Assembly (NCBI GenBank): GCA_964007475.1
Contig: OZ023273.1
Coordinates: forward strand, 9,021,740 to 9,085,739
DNA: 64,000 bases
Direction: 5' to 3'
Source of the DNA: Hybos culiciformis
Taxonomy: Eukaryota > Arthropoda > Insecta > Diptera > Hybotidae
Below the pieces are notes generated by a model. It ran no database searches. It was not told where the DNA came from and was given only the letters and a program-made list of their open reading frames with translations. This document shows positions 13,239-26,006 of the stretch, piece after piece (position 1 is the first letter of the stretch; every line of letters begins with the position of its first letter). A program made the translations under genes and the position numbers.

Positions 13239-16200
13239 CTAAAAATATATTAAGAATAAAATTTATTATATTTTTGTTAATTAGAAATTTTCACATGTAA
13301 CTATAGGTATAGATTTTATAAGTTTTTTTATAATTTTTTTTTAGACCTGAATACTAATACTGATTCATGGTTATGTGATAAATTTATGAAACTGTAGAAA
13401 TCTGGACCTAAACCTTTTTCTCGTCAATAACCTTCTCAAAAATCTTGAAACTTCATTCAAAACTCAAAAGTTCTTAATTTAATAATTTTTTATTAACTTA
13501 ATATTAATTCTATGTTGGGATTTTATATAATCGGAAGTAAGCACGTATAAATGTAGAAATACACATATAGTTTATATTATAATACGAAATGAATTTGATA
13601 TTCAATTTGCAGAATTGTGTGTGTGATTTTTTTACCATAAAAATTCACGCACCAGACAGCAATAATTAATAATGAAAAATATATTTGACTAACTAAAATT
13701 GAATAATGGAAAATACATAAATCAGCTTTCTAAATATAAATTGCAATCTTTTAAATTAATGCACCATAGTAATAACAAAAAGGAAGTTATTATAAAGTTT
13801 TCTAGGAGTTTGATTAGTTTTTTTTTTTTTTGTGTAAAATCCAATTTTAAATGTTGTTAAAACGGAAAAAAAAACTCGTATTATTATTATTATGCTAATA
13901 ATTAAAGATCAGCAGAGTTCAAACTAGGAAATCCTTTTGAAATTCAGCAAAAGTGTTGAAAATATAAAGTGAAATTTATCATAATAATTATAAAATATTT
14001 CATGTATTTATTTGTGTATGTTTTATGCACAATTACGTATATATATTATATGCTTATCTATGCAAAGATCAAAAAGAACTATATTCATAAATAAAGTGAT
14101 AATGCAAAGACAAAGAAATTAAATTACATAATTGTTTCTAGATAAGATTTCCCTCTTCAATTTTAATTTTGAACATAATTTTAATCACTCGTATATTTAT
14201 GTACCAAACGAATTACTATGAAAATTTTATATTTTATCCCTGTAATAGGCAAACTCCACTTAGACTAAAGGTTAGTTTTATATGTTTACTTTAGTAAATG
14301 CTAAAGCTTGTTTTTTTCATTTTTTTTAGTGTACAATAGGTTCATTTATATGTTAGTTCTTAGGTCAGTTCGAGCTAAAAGTTAGTTTAAAGGTCTGAGT
14401 GGAGCTTGCTTATAAGGTTATGAAGAAATATTTAATCCTTCATTTTGATAGAGCCGCCATATTGGAGGTATCATAAAACTGAATATATTATATTGTATTG
14501 TCTTCAGAACTGAAGATGCATACAAAGTTTTAACAAGATCAAATATTGGAAATTAGTCGAAAAATCAATCACAAGATTTGTTCCAAACAAAGATGAATCG
14601 AAGGTAAATAAAAGTTTGTAATAATAATAAAAAGATAATCTTGCCCTTAATTTAATAAAATATAATTCAAATATATTAATCTGAAATTGATTATCAATAA
14701 TTTTAATTAATTTTTTTTTATATTTTATTGTTATTTTGAAATTAATGACAATCTAATTTAAAAATATTCAAAATTAGAAGTTTATAACTTTCAAAAATAA
14801 CCAAGTTATTAGCCTTGTTCAATTTTAATAATTGTAAGCAAAAACAAAAGTGGAGAAACATAATGAATTAACACAAATGTAAACATGTTAAAATTAACAC
14901 GATGTCCTTACAAATTTAACGCGCACAATGAGATGCGTGCGTACCTACTACGCTTTATTTATTAAAATTACTCTAATGCCAATTAAAAATGAAATGACCA
15001 ACAATAAAAAAAAATAAATTGGCTTATCTAAACACTACAAACTGCTGCATAATTTTTGATATTATTATATTTTTTTTTATTTTTTATTACTGTAATAGTC
15101 TCTAATCCATAAAGTAAACATATACTTAAACTATAAATTAAAATTAAAAATATATTTTTCTAACTTTGTACTTATATAATTCATATACAATTAAGTATAA
15201 ACATAAAAAAAATTCATTTTAACAATCGATTACTTCAAAATATATTTAAAATTATTAAACTTAGTAATAAAATACAGCTAAATTTAAAAGTTGGGCTCTT
15301 TGACCACCATGTCGAATATAAAAAAAAAAATTTAATGCAAATATTTTTATTTATTCATGTATTTATGTAGTATTTACAAACACATACCTACTTAAATAAT
15401 ATTTTCTAATAACGTTTTGAGGGAGTTTGTTCATTAATTTTTTGCAAAAAAAAAAAAATTTTTTTTTTATTACTTAATGGAAATTGAATGTTATTTCTTT
15501 TCATTTTATAATTATTAGCGTTTTTATGAGACTTTTGTAAAACTATATATATATTACAAATATATTTATTATAATTTTAAAGTTAAAGTTTGTTCTTTTT
15601 GTAAGTTTATTGATCATAGTTGTATATGTATTATTATGTACCTATGTAAAGTAGGTATATGAATTATATTATACTTAATATTTTTATATTATTTTATTAA
15701 ATGTACCTATTTGAAAGTCTTATACAAATATAATATAGTTTTAACATTGGTTAAAATTAAGGTTTGTTAACTTCTTCACATATTACCTTCGGTCCAATAA
15801 AATAATTTTTCACCTAACATGCATTTTATCGTCAGTAGTGGTGGAATAACTTTTAAGTAGATAATTGCTTTAATATATAGTAATAAATTAAATAACTATA
15901 ACCTAATTAGATTTGAGTCTAACACAAATAGTTATGACAGTTAAAATGAAACAAATGAAAACATTTAATACAAATGAACCGATAGAATGTTTCATATAAT
16001 ACTATAAACGGAACCTAAAACGTATCAGATCGAACAAAAATGAACAAACTGGTTAAAATATAAACGCATAAATTGTAGAATTCGTTTAATGAAATTTTTA
16101 AACAATTTAGAATGCGAATCTCTGGTCACATACTTCCTCACAACCTGTAGAATTATAAATTTTATTTTCCAAACATTTGAATGATTTTGAAATCAATATG

Positions 16201-19200
16201 AGTTTTTCAGATTGAAATATATTTACTTTAAGTAACTTAATTATTTTAGACTGGTAATTTCAAAATTCTATAAACTCAGTAAAGTGTTATTGCTCTCAAA
16301 TTATATTAGTCTTATGTTTAAAATTGAACGAAAATATTAGATAATTTTAATTTAACATAAAATGTATATATATTCACTGTATATAATACACAATGTTTTT
16401 GTACAGTATGATAGTCTCATTTCATAATCATTAAAAAAAAAATTTATTTATGATTCGAATTTTTTCAGAAGTGCTATATACCTACTTTAAAATTATTGCT
16501 TCTTTTGACTATAAAAAAAATCGTATTCAAAACATAAAATATGTACATATATGTTTTCGAAGCGTTTACAGATTAAAAAAAAAAAAGGTGTCTGGGACTG
16601 AATTTTATAGTCTTAACTGGTATAAAATAACCAACTCTAAAGTTTTATATAATGAAAAATAAATTTAACAACTTTTATTTTATTATATTTTTGTTATGTT
16701 TCAAAATAGAACACAAACAAACTAATATATGATGGTTATATTTATGCAGTTTTTAACTGTTGTAAAAAAATTTATTTCTTGAGTTATAATGATATAATGT
16801 ACAATAGGTATAGAAGAGGTAACTAACTAATCGAAATTATTCTAACAGCAGGAAAGATTTTTACGACAAGTCTTAAAATATTATTGTTGTTATATCTTTA
16901 TCTTTATAATTTTTGTTGCATTTCTCTACTGTTCATTTTATTCTACTCCAATGAATTATGATGGTTGGCGTTATTGTAATTTAAGAACTTATTACGCTTG
17001 TAAAATAACATTGTATGTATTTTATACGATTTAAAAAGGTGCACATTCAATGGGAGACAAAAAAAAAAATACAGTCTTTAATGATAAAACTTTAATCGTT
17101 ATATTTTTGAGGCTTATAAAAAGGATTAAAGTATTTTATGCAGAATTACTATGTCGGCATATAATGAGATGTAAATATAAGACAAACTGGATATGTAGAT
17201 ATAGTCAAAAACGTACAGATTTTTTCTTAGTCTTTCTTCATAATTTTTATATTTTGTAGATTTTAAGAGTAATATAATGATAATTCGTATAATAAATTAA
17301 TTTGTCAAATAAATATTACCTATCTGTAATTTAATTTTTAATAATAAACATAAACAAACTTAATTTAAAATAGACACGGTTGAATAGAAATGTCAATACA
17401 AATTCAAGAACACCAGAAGCTGGAAAACATTTAAACATTTTGTCGATTTTTGTCGCCGAATTAAATTGTTGTTCGGATTCGATTTCAAATGAATTGATAT
17501 GAAATTGTTTTTAAAACTTCGAAATTCTGATAAAGGCCAATTTTCATGGGAAAATATAAAAATTTTGTAAGAAAATAAAAATGAAAAAATCTACATATTT
17601 TTGCCGACATGGGTAATTAAAACAAAGTTTTTTCCGCTATTTGAAGAAACATCATTACGGAAAATTATTTTATTTTCAATCTTTATTATGACTTTTTGGA
17701 AATAGTATATGCAAACATATAAAAGTATGTAATTATGCGCACATTTATTAATATATTTTTTTTGTACATATACGTCAAACATAAAGCGCTATTTTAGTCA
17801 ATTAGTCACAACATGAGTGTAATGTTGAAAGAAAATATCCATAAGCAGTACTACAAAGTAGCTTAGGACGTATTTTAATCTTAAAAGATCCGTCACATAG
17901 TTGGGCCTACCAAGCAGTTTTATGATTGCGAATTCGTCAGAACTAATAAGTCTGATTGAAGCTGACTAACATTTAAGGGCCTAAAGTTTTTATTATCGTT
18001 ACCACCAATGTATGTACATAAATTATTTAAAATTACAATTTCTCCTAATACTATTAATAATTAAAAATAATATTTTAGGCTTCTATGTTGAATTACAAAG
18101 TTCTTAAATTTTATTAATAGAACTAAGTTTTTAATCTCATTTAAGGTATTACAGATATTGTATTTAATCCGAATAATGTATTATGTAGTACCTATAATGT
18201 TGTAAATGTAAGTAAAAATAAAAATTTTAAAAAGATATGTATTGTATGTATTCAATGATAATAAAAATTATTTTTCGTTTTTTTAATAAAAAAAAAAACA
18301 AATGATGAGTCGTGGGACACACGACGGAAGCAAAGCTTCTTACACTTATTATATTATTTTTAGGTGCAAGCATATTTATGATGTATTTGGTACTTTTGGC
18401 GTTTGGAACTTCCATCCAAATCCTGCATAAATCAACTTCGTTTCAAAAAAATAAAATTGAACTAACAGAATTATTAAAGTGCTTGTGCGTGTATGGAAAT
18501 TTAAATACATCAAAAAGTTTTTTTAATGAAATATATTAGAAATTCTTTCGTATCTATTCCACTCTTAAATATTACTATTTTGTTAATGAAATGAAAAATT
18601 TTATTAAATAATAATAATAATTTTGAAACTTATCTAAAATAAAAATACATAAAAGACATGGTAATTTTACTTAACAAATAATTTATATACATATATTTAT
18701 TATTATTTATATTATATAAATATTAATAAGAAAGTTAAAATATTTAAATGAAAAATTATATGAAAATCAAATTGTATACATCAGGTGGAATTATTTCCGG
18801 AAAAATTCTTTTATATATGTATAATATGCAATTTTTTAAAAGAAGAATAAAATTTTATCTTTATTCGTATATAAAAATAAGAAGAAAATCTTTGATAATG
18901 AATATATGAACAATTTTTGTAAAGTGCTTTTGTTTTTATTTCTTTTAAAATGCAATGCTGCAAAATCGTTAAAAGAAGCATTAAAATATGTCATCAAAAA
19001 TCTTTTTAATTCCCAGGTGTATTGTAAAATTATATCTTTTAAATACTATGATATCTTAAAGTCTTAAGTTGTTGTTTTTTACAACATAATATTAAAATTT
19101 GTATACATACATAATAATATATATACGTACAACTTATAAAAATTAAGGGTTGAAAGAAAAGTATATATATTACATTATATTCATATATCACTTTAGTAAG

Positions 19201-21163
19201 TAGGTACATATGTGTAGATTTTACTTATTTTCTATTTCAGTATCTTATTGCTGGTCAATACAAGAAATGGATATCTTAAAAAGCAGTGATCTTTAGAAAA
19301 TTTAATGTGAAGTAGTTTTATTCTAAATGACTTTTTATATTAAGAGTATTTGGACAAAGAGTAAGGTAACCAAATGTATATTCATTTTCTATTTTAAATT
19401 GACATTTTACTTTTCTTCTTAGTTGGAAGCCGTATTTAGAAATTTTATTATTATTATTATTATTCCTTTCATTTTTGTAAAGTTGTTTATTTAAATTCGT
19501 TTCCGTCTACCTAGTTAATATGTATGTTTTATTTCCTCAGTTCTTTTAAATGAGTTCAACATGCTCATATGAATTATTACAAAATTCACTCCTATACTTC
19601 AATGACCTATATTTATATATAGTTATGTTAACATTTATAAGAACGTTTTACTTGAACTTCAAAAAAATTTCTCAAATATTTCAAAAATTTAAAATATTCC
19701 TACAATATTAAAATATCTATGCGATATTAAAATTATTCATGCAGAATTGCAGACATACCATCTGATTATATGTCAATGCCTTTTAAATATTCAATATTTA
19801 TGTAAAAACAATCAAGGCTAATCAATTTCAATCGATGATGGTTAATTAGCTTTTAGAATTAGTATTCTGTCCATGTCAAACTAAATGTACATGTATTAAT
19901 AACATGCATAAAATTATATCTTGAATTATGTTTAGCATAACTCTATTGATTTACATCATGACAAAATAGACTCCTATTCCTCTCAAAAATTTAAAATAAG
20001 TAAAAATTCCAATTGTTTAACTATTTATAGTTATATACTTATTAGTCGTATAATTTGTATAAAATAACAATACCGCTTAATTTTTGAATTTAGAATGTTA
20101 ATATAAAACAGTTTAATTTTCTTTAATTACTAATAACCTATGCATTTAAGTTTGAAAACACTGTTCTTTTTGTACATATGATTCTTGATATTTAAAACAT
20201 TCGAAATGCCCTAGGTCCTAAAAACCCAAATATTTTTAGCATTCAATTACAAAGTTATTTTGTTTGAAAAAATAATCAACACTTTTCGTAGAAACAAAGT
20301 AATTGTATTTAAAAAGTATTGCATTTAAAAAGTAATCAAAATATCTAACTGTCAAATCGTGACTTTCACAAATTTTATTTTACAATAGAAGTTAGCTTAA
20401 GGTTTTTTTTTGTAGCAATAATTGTACATTAATCTAACTAAATGTGCACCTAATGCTATCTAAGGGAAAAAAATCATACGCATGAAGAAGTTAACTTCGG
20501 AATTTTGATTTATCAGAAAATATTTCGATATTTACAAAAATGTACTGTGTTTATGTACATCAATAATTTAGTAAAAAAAACATAAATTTTGCAATAATTT
20601 TTTTTACACGAATAATTTAATTAATGGTAATTATTGAATTGATTGTTTTCTAAAATTTTTATTACTATCTATACATATAACTATAAAATTTAAAATTTAT
20701 TTGAACGTAGAAAGTAAATGAATATAATAAAAGTAATTGATTGTAAACAAAACTATCAAAAATATTTTAAACATTTTGCACGTTAAATTTTTTTTTATGT
20801 CAAATTAAAATAAACTTGTGACAAAAAATATTCTGTGAATGCCCATAGTTATGAACAAGAACAGGTTTTTGCTTATTTTCGCGAAATTTATTTATTTTAT
20901 TACAATTTTATAGAGTTTTTGAATATTTTTAACTCTTTAATTTTGGAATTGATTTTAGTGTTTTTATGTTGTTTTTTTTTTAATAAACTCTATTTTTAGT
21001 TTTAAAATATAAAATTTTAATTTTCTGAAGAAACGTTTAATGTTTTTTACATCTGTCAACGCATTTAGAGCCTGTTGGCATTTAAGAGGTTTTGATATTA
21101 ATTTTTATTATGAATACATTTTGCAATAGATAGATCTTAAAAAAAATCAAATACTTTACTCAC
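13239..21163 (-). other. dsx intron between A' and M
   Basis: About 7.9 kb, bounded by the consensus GTGAGT donor of A' and the TTTTTAG acceptor of M. It contains the MITE at 14.2 kb and no other exon that I can recognise on either strand. Confidence 0.7.
14245..14413. mobile_element. small MITE-like element in the A'-M intron of dsx
   Basis: ATAGGCAAACTCCACTTAG at 14245-14263 is matched in inverted orientation by CTGAGTGGAGCTTGCTTAT at 14395-14413; the full arms are 21 bp (14245-14265 and 14393-14413) with three mismatches. The inner sequence continues with loosely inverted GTTAGTTTT words. The element is 169 bp with no coding capacity. No clear target duplication is visible. Confidence 0.45.
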
Positions 21164-21307
21164 CTTCTTCAATTTCTCTAGAAGCCTTATCAAAATCACC
21201 ATCAGCATATTTTACTATCACATACATAAGTCGCATCACTTTCCAAGGATAACGAAATTTTTCCATTAACTTTTGACAGTATTCAAAAAGAAGCTCTGTT
21301 TTACCAC
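21164..21307 (-). CDS. dsx: duplicated doublesex OD2 exon A'
   Basis: A second, diverged copy of the dimerization exon. It is exactly as long as exon A (144 nt), has the same phase at both ends, no stop, an acceptor TTATTTTAG before GTGGTAAAA and a consensus donor GAAG before GTGAGT. The frame reads GKTELLFEYCQKLMEKFRYP, then WKVMRLMYVIVKYADGDFDK, then ASREIEEG. Against exon A, 30 of 47 residues are identical, and EYCQKL, EKFRYPW, LMYVI and KAS/EAS are kept. Notable changes are MPLMY to MRLMY, LKDA to VKYA, and E to K at WE/WK. Open frame, preserved phase and good splice sites argue for a working exon, not a relic. It lies downstream of F and upstream of M, so it can enter a male-type transcript but not one ending at F. 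Because both copies are multiples of three, A and A' could also be spliced together in frame. Confidence 0.87.
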
Positions 21308-22623
21308 CTAAAATAAAAGCATAATCTATTAATTATTATAATAAGTATAAAAATAATTAAAACAAAAATATCATGACAAGAAAATATCATCTGCATTATC
21401 AGAGAAGAATCATCTGTCCTAAATCGTTAAAAATATCACATAACCTATAATTATATATATTATTTGCTTTTAAGTATATTTTTCATTATTATTTTCTTGT
21501 ATTTTTTTTTAATAACGGAAGGAAAATGATAAAAATAAATTTAAGGAAATTTTTTAAAGTAATATTTGTGTAAAAATGAAAGTTTTTTTTCTTTATTTCT
21601 ATTTTAATTTAAAATCAGTTTTGAAAAATTATTTCTTAATTTAACTATAAACATTTTTTTGTTTTGCAGTTAATTTTAATAATAATTAATTTATATTATA
21701 GGCAGGTTTTTAATTAATAAAAAAATTTTAGAATAATATTATAAATTATTTTATTATTTATTTCTCAGTTATAGTTCGAATAACTTCAAATATGTATTTA
21801 TAATTTAATTTAATTTAAAAAAAATAATAATAAAATGGATGTTTGCGTTATAGTGTAATTATTAATAATTTTCACAGAAAAATTTACTTTTAATTTAAAA
21901 TAGAGATTATTGGGAACAGAAGTACCTATGTGATGTGTCAATAAGCATTTATAATAATATTTATAAAAAAATGAATAAGCGCTAGTTTTCTAATCTAATG
22001 TTATTAACAAAGTCTGAAACTAAAAAAATGATTTTGAAATGCGCAAAGAAATATTATGACACAATATCATCATTTACACTGTACGTATCTAAAAAAAAAT
22101 AAAACTTTAAGCATAATAATAATGGAACTCAATAAACGATTCGATTCGGAATACGTTTAATATGCACCAGAATGCAAAACATTTTATTTAAAAAATTATT
22201 TTCAATTATTGATTAATAATGATTTATAAAGTTAAATTTATTTTTGTTCTATGAACTTTCTAAATAAATAAATCAAAATTATATTGAAGTTTATGTAGTT
22301 AAAAAAAAATTGGTTTATACTATAATATACTGTATATTGTATATAGTTCAACATCATATACATAGATAGTATAAACACAGATATACAGATTTTATATGAA
22401 CACTTACCCTTAAAATAATAATTAAAATTAATTGATATTATTCCATAATTCAATTTAAAAAAAAAATTCTTTAATTAAAATTTAAAAAGAATATAATAAT
22501 TATCCATTTAAGAAAATATATAACATTATTTTAATGTGATTTATTTATAAACAAATCAATTTTGAAGAAATAGCAAATTTACAAATTATGATTTTTTGTT
22601 TTTTAAAGTTTTATTTTTTCTTG
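21308..22623 (-). other. dsx sequence between the dsxRE cluster and A'
   Basis: About 1.3 kb of AT-rich sequence, intron of any transcript that uses A'. No further dsx repeat element or exon seen. Confidence 0.6.
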
Positions 22624-22872
22624 TGTTGAATGAAGAATTTAAACTCATGTTGATTGAAGAATTTCACTCCAGAATAATTAATGTTTATTTGTTTTCGCTG
22701 GTTGTATACATAATGATGAAGTTGTAAGCTTTGTTGATAGCAGAATTAAGTGTTGATTGATGTATTTTAAAATATATATATATTCGTCGAATTATTGTTC
22801 TGATCATATAAGACTTGAGACATTGTTTGTAATATTTATTGTTTGTTGATTGAAGATACTGGAGATTGAAGA
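22624..22872 (-). promoter_or_regulatory. cluster of six dsx repeat elements (Tra/Tra2 splicing enhancer)
   Basis: Six 13-nt elements in the dsx sense direction match the Drosophila dsxRE consensus TC(T/A)(T/A)CAATCAACA. Exact copies of TCTTCAATCAACA lie at 22844-22856 and 22648-22660. One-mismatch copies lie at 22751-22763 and 22624-22636. Two-mismatch copies lie at 22860-22872 and 22732-22744. In Drosophila the same number of repeats sits in the female exon, where they bind Tra, Tra2 and an SR protein to activate a weak female acceptor. Here they begin inside the candidate F' frame and continue past its stop, about 3.1 kb beyond exon F and 1.3 kb before exon A'. The clustering, single orientation and exact matches make chance unlikely. 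Which splice site they control is not evident from sequence. Confidence 0.85.
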
Positions 22873-22931
22873 AAATTTGTTAAAAATAATAATTGTTAGA
22901 TTTCTCTGCCGATCATAATGGCGCATAACCT
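22804..22931 (-). CDS. candidate second female-type exon F' of doublesex (diverged or decaying)
   Basis: A GC-richer patch that, read from a possible AG acceptor at 22932-22933, gives a phase-compatible frame (GAA G|AG) starting VMRHYDRQRNLTII and running 41 residues to a TGA. The start aligns without gaps to VVNEYSRQHNLNIF of exon F, with 7 of 14 residues identical (V, Y, RQ, NL, I). The conserved R, Q and L codons differ only at synonymous positions, suggesting past selection on protein. After that the similarity ends: there is no DGGELR or TTRQCG. The acceptor has no pyrimidine tract, and the exon runs straight into six dsx repeat elements, as a Tra-dependent female exon should. Two female-specific exons are known in Aedes and in Lepidoptera. 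It may be a live weak exon, a relic, or a chance match; only transcripts can decide. Confidence 0.42.
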
Positions 22932-25914
22932 CTTCATTGCAAATTTATTGTAAGATTTATCTTTATTGATGACTATTATATATTTAAATTATATACATTT
23001 ATTTTTTTTTTTTGAAAAGTATAATAATTATTGATAATAATTATTGAAAGCAATAATAATTATATTTTCTATTTTATAAATATTTTACAAATTTCTAATT
23101 AAAATGTTCCACATCAATTTTGTTGCTTTTGAGAAACAGAATGTAAGTTCATTAATTAGTGTTTATGTCGTTTTCATAATAATTATATATAACAATAATT
23201 ATATATAATTAAAGATTTCTATGCGTGTACCATTTACATATATTTACTAAATTTATTTAACATTTATAGCAAAAATATTATTTCTAATCGTTAAAAATAC
23301 CTATGTATGTCCCTCAACACTACTGTATTTTTTTTTTTACATAATAGTTGAAAGTACAATCATAAAGTTTATGGTATAATGAAGGAACTTGAATATTATT
23401 TAAATATTTTTAATATTGGTCCATTGTGTGGAAAACTGTAATTTTTATAATTATTATTGCGTAAATAATACAAAATTATTTTAAAACTAAATTTCGATGA
23501 TTAATAATCATTAAGTGTCAAACCCTTTAAATCTAGTGTTATAATAAAACTTATAAAATTATAGAAACCTTTATTAAAATATAAGGTTATTATTTATAAT
23601 GAGTTTCACCCTGAATGAAAAAAAAAAAGAAGCCATTAGGCAAAAATATGAGTCTACAATACTCTAAAACACTGCCTCAGTGTGAAAAATAATTTCAATA
23701 AACTACCCATGAGTTTCAAAATATATTCGATATTTGTTTTTGTTCGCAAATTTTTGAATTAATAAAAAATTTTTAATTTAATTTCTATATAACTTTTTGC
23801 ATTTCATTTTCGGTGGTTGGTAGAAATTTTTTAACTCTAAATATTTTAACAGTAACTAAATTAGATGGAATTTACTTAAATAAAATGGTAATATCAGATC
23901 TTAAAAACCATATTTCTTTGTACGTTCTTTTATGTTAAATATTTTAAACGTATTGTTTAGGTTGTTATTAGTTATTACTTATTAGGCTATCCATAAATAA
24001 AAAATAAGTTAAAAGTTCATACCAATAGTGCATCCAAAAAATGTATGTACTTTTCCTTTTGTTGAGAACAGAATAAATAGAGATATACGTATTGTATATT
24101 ATTTATTGTATATAATGTATGTTCCAAATTTTGTCAAGACAGTGCTCACAGCGCTAGATCAGGTATTTCAAAGATATATTGACGCATTTTCTACTTAAAA
24201 GAAACTTTTAATATAAAAAGAATCTTAAAATTATATTTGTTTTAATATTAATGGTGTTTATAATTTTGATAAAAGATTTATTTATTTTATAAAAGATAAA
24301 ATATATTTTTTTTCAAATGACATGATATGAAGACAAGGAATAGCATAATACCATAATAATAGTGTAATTAACACAAATTAACTCTAAACAATTTCAGATT
24401 GTTGCAACAGGAAAATTTAGTTAATTACAATGTATGCGATTTTTTTTCTCTGAAACACGATCTCTATGTATCTCTATTTATTTTGAACAGTATAGTTTTG
24501 GAAATATTAAGACAAAGAAAAGTTTGTCTTATTTATAAAAAAAATGTATTTGATCAGATAATAAGTGCTAAGAAATGTAGTTTGAAAGAACAGCTACCTC
24601 AATAACTTACTATTTACTTCTTAAAATTCCACAATTACAAACTATATATTTTAATAATACATTTTTTATTGCAAAACTAAAAATTTGCAAACAACAATCA
24701 TTATAAAAAAATCTTAAGTTTATTCTAATAATTAACTTTTATTTAATTTGTTTGTTTCTCAATAACAGTAGTGCTGATTTTCTTGCAACGCCCAAACAAC
24801 AAAATTTTTTTTTAAAATAATCTTCTAGCATTTATGAGCACCAAGTTTTCATATTCATGGCACTAGTTACAAGCACAACTTTCAGAAAAATTTTAATATT
24901 TTCGCATTCTATTAATTTCAGCAAAATAATTAATTTAAATTTTGTATTTAATAATAAAATAAATATGAACTGGAATGAAGGAATTCAAGGAATAAATTAA
25001 TATTTTATTACATATATAAAAATTATTTAATTCTTTTACGTTTGAAAAATTCTCGGTGGTTTCTGTTTTTAAGTTCCAAAAACTTTCAAATTATCTGAAA
25101 CTAATATTTTGCCTCGACTCGAACTAGAAATAAACCTAAATTTTTTAATTATTTAAATTGAAATTGAATTGAATTGAAGTCTTATTTGCACGGTTTATTT
25201 ATTTGATTTTAAAACACAAAACTTAAAGTTTCTTGCTTAACTATCTTATTCATTCCACTGTCAATATATTTCAAATTTTCTGATAACGTTATAGAAACAT
25301 AAACTATAAGTTCACGTTTACTTCTGATAGTGTGCTTACTACATTATAATTTTCTCAAAATATTTTACTGTTTTGGCATAATTTTTTTTTTTTTATAAAA
25401 TTAGATAAAAACTACATTCAATAAATATTAGCAACAAAATTTACACGAGTTTGTAATAATTTTTAATTTTTATAAATAAAAAATTTTACATATAGGTATA
25501 TATATAAATTACACTGTATAATTTGTATGTATAAAAAAATTTAATTTTATCTATTTTTTTTTTTTTCTAACTTAAAAATACGCAAATTTTCATATAAATA
25601 AAAATTCACAGATTCGAATATAAATTTTATGATTTTTTATTTTTATTATTTTTTTTTTCTTTTTAATATTTAATTTTTTTTATTTTTTCAACATACATAT
25701 GTTTTCAAAAATTATCAATTTATATGTAAATTTAATAATAAAATATACAATTTAATTTAAATTATTATATATGAAAAAAAAATAATATTTATTATTCTTT
25801 TTTTATGTACTTCATTTTATTGTTTTTTATTATGTATTTATATATTTACGTTAAGTTAATTTTAATAATTTTTAATTTTTGTAAATAAAAAGAGAAAAAT
25901 ATAATAGTGATTTA
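22932..25914 (-). other. female exon 3' UTR and/or intron
   Basis: About 3 kb following the F stop codon. It starts with an extremely T- and A-rich stretch and holds no dsx repeat element and no exon. Either it is a long female 3' UTR that reaches the dsxRE cluster, or the female transcript ends early and this is intron for other isoforms. Confidence 0.5.
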
Positions 25915-26006
25915 TCATCCACATTGACGTGTAGTGCCTCGTAATTCACCACCGTCAAAAATATTTAAATTATGTTGACGTGAATATTCGTTAACAACAA
26001 ATTGTC
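25915..26006 (-). CDS. dsx: doublesex female-specific exon F, C-terminal end of Dsx-F
   Basis: Female-specific terminal coding exon. Joined to exon A it completes a glycine codon (G|GA) and reads QFVVNEYSRQHNLNIFDGG then ELRGTTRQCG, followed by tandem stops TGA TAA. This is almost the Drosophila and tephritid female tail; VVNEYSRQHNLNI, DGGELR and TTRQCG are diagnostic. The tail has 29 residues after the split glycine, close to the 30-residue fly tail. The acceptor is ACCTGTAG preceded by an uninterrupted T tract, so it looks strong rather than weak. No dsx repeat element lies in the roughly 300 bp downstream of the stop; the nearest cluster is about 3.1 kb further on. Either the female 3' UTR is very long or that cluster serves another exon. 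The polyadenylation site cannot be chosen because AATAAA-like words are everywhere. Confidence 0.95.

Noticed and set aside
18312..18539. 75-codon plus-strand frame with a membrane-like N terminus
   Set aside because: Hydrophobic stretch is what AT-rich codons give by chance; overlaps an equally long minus-strand frame; no support.
23000..25900. A third OD2-like exon before F', which would make a simple A-F / A''-F' tandem duplication
   Set aside because: I looked for the YPW and LMYV coding words on the minus strand and found none.
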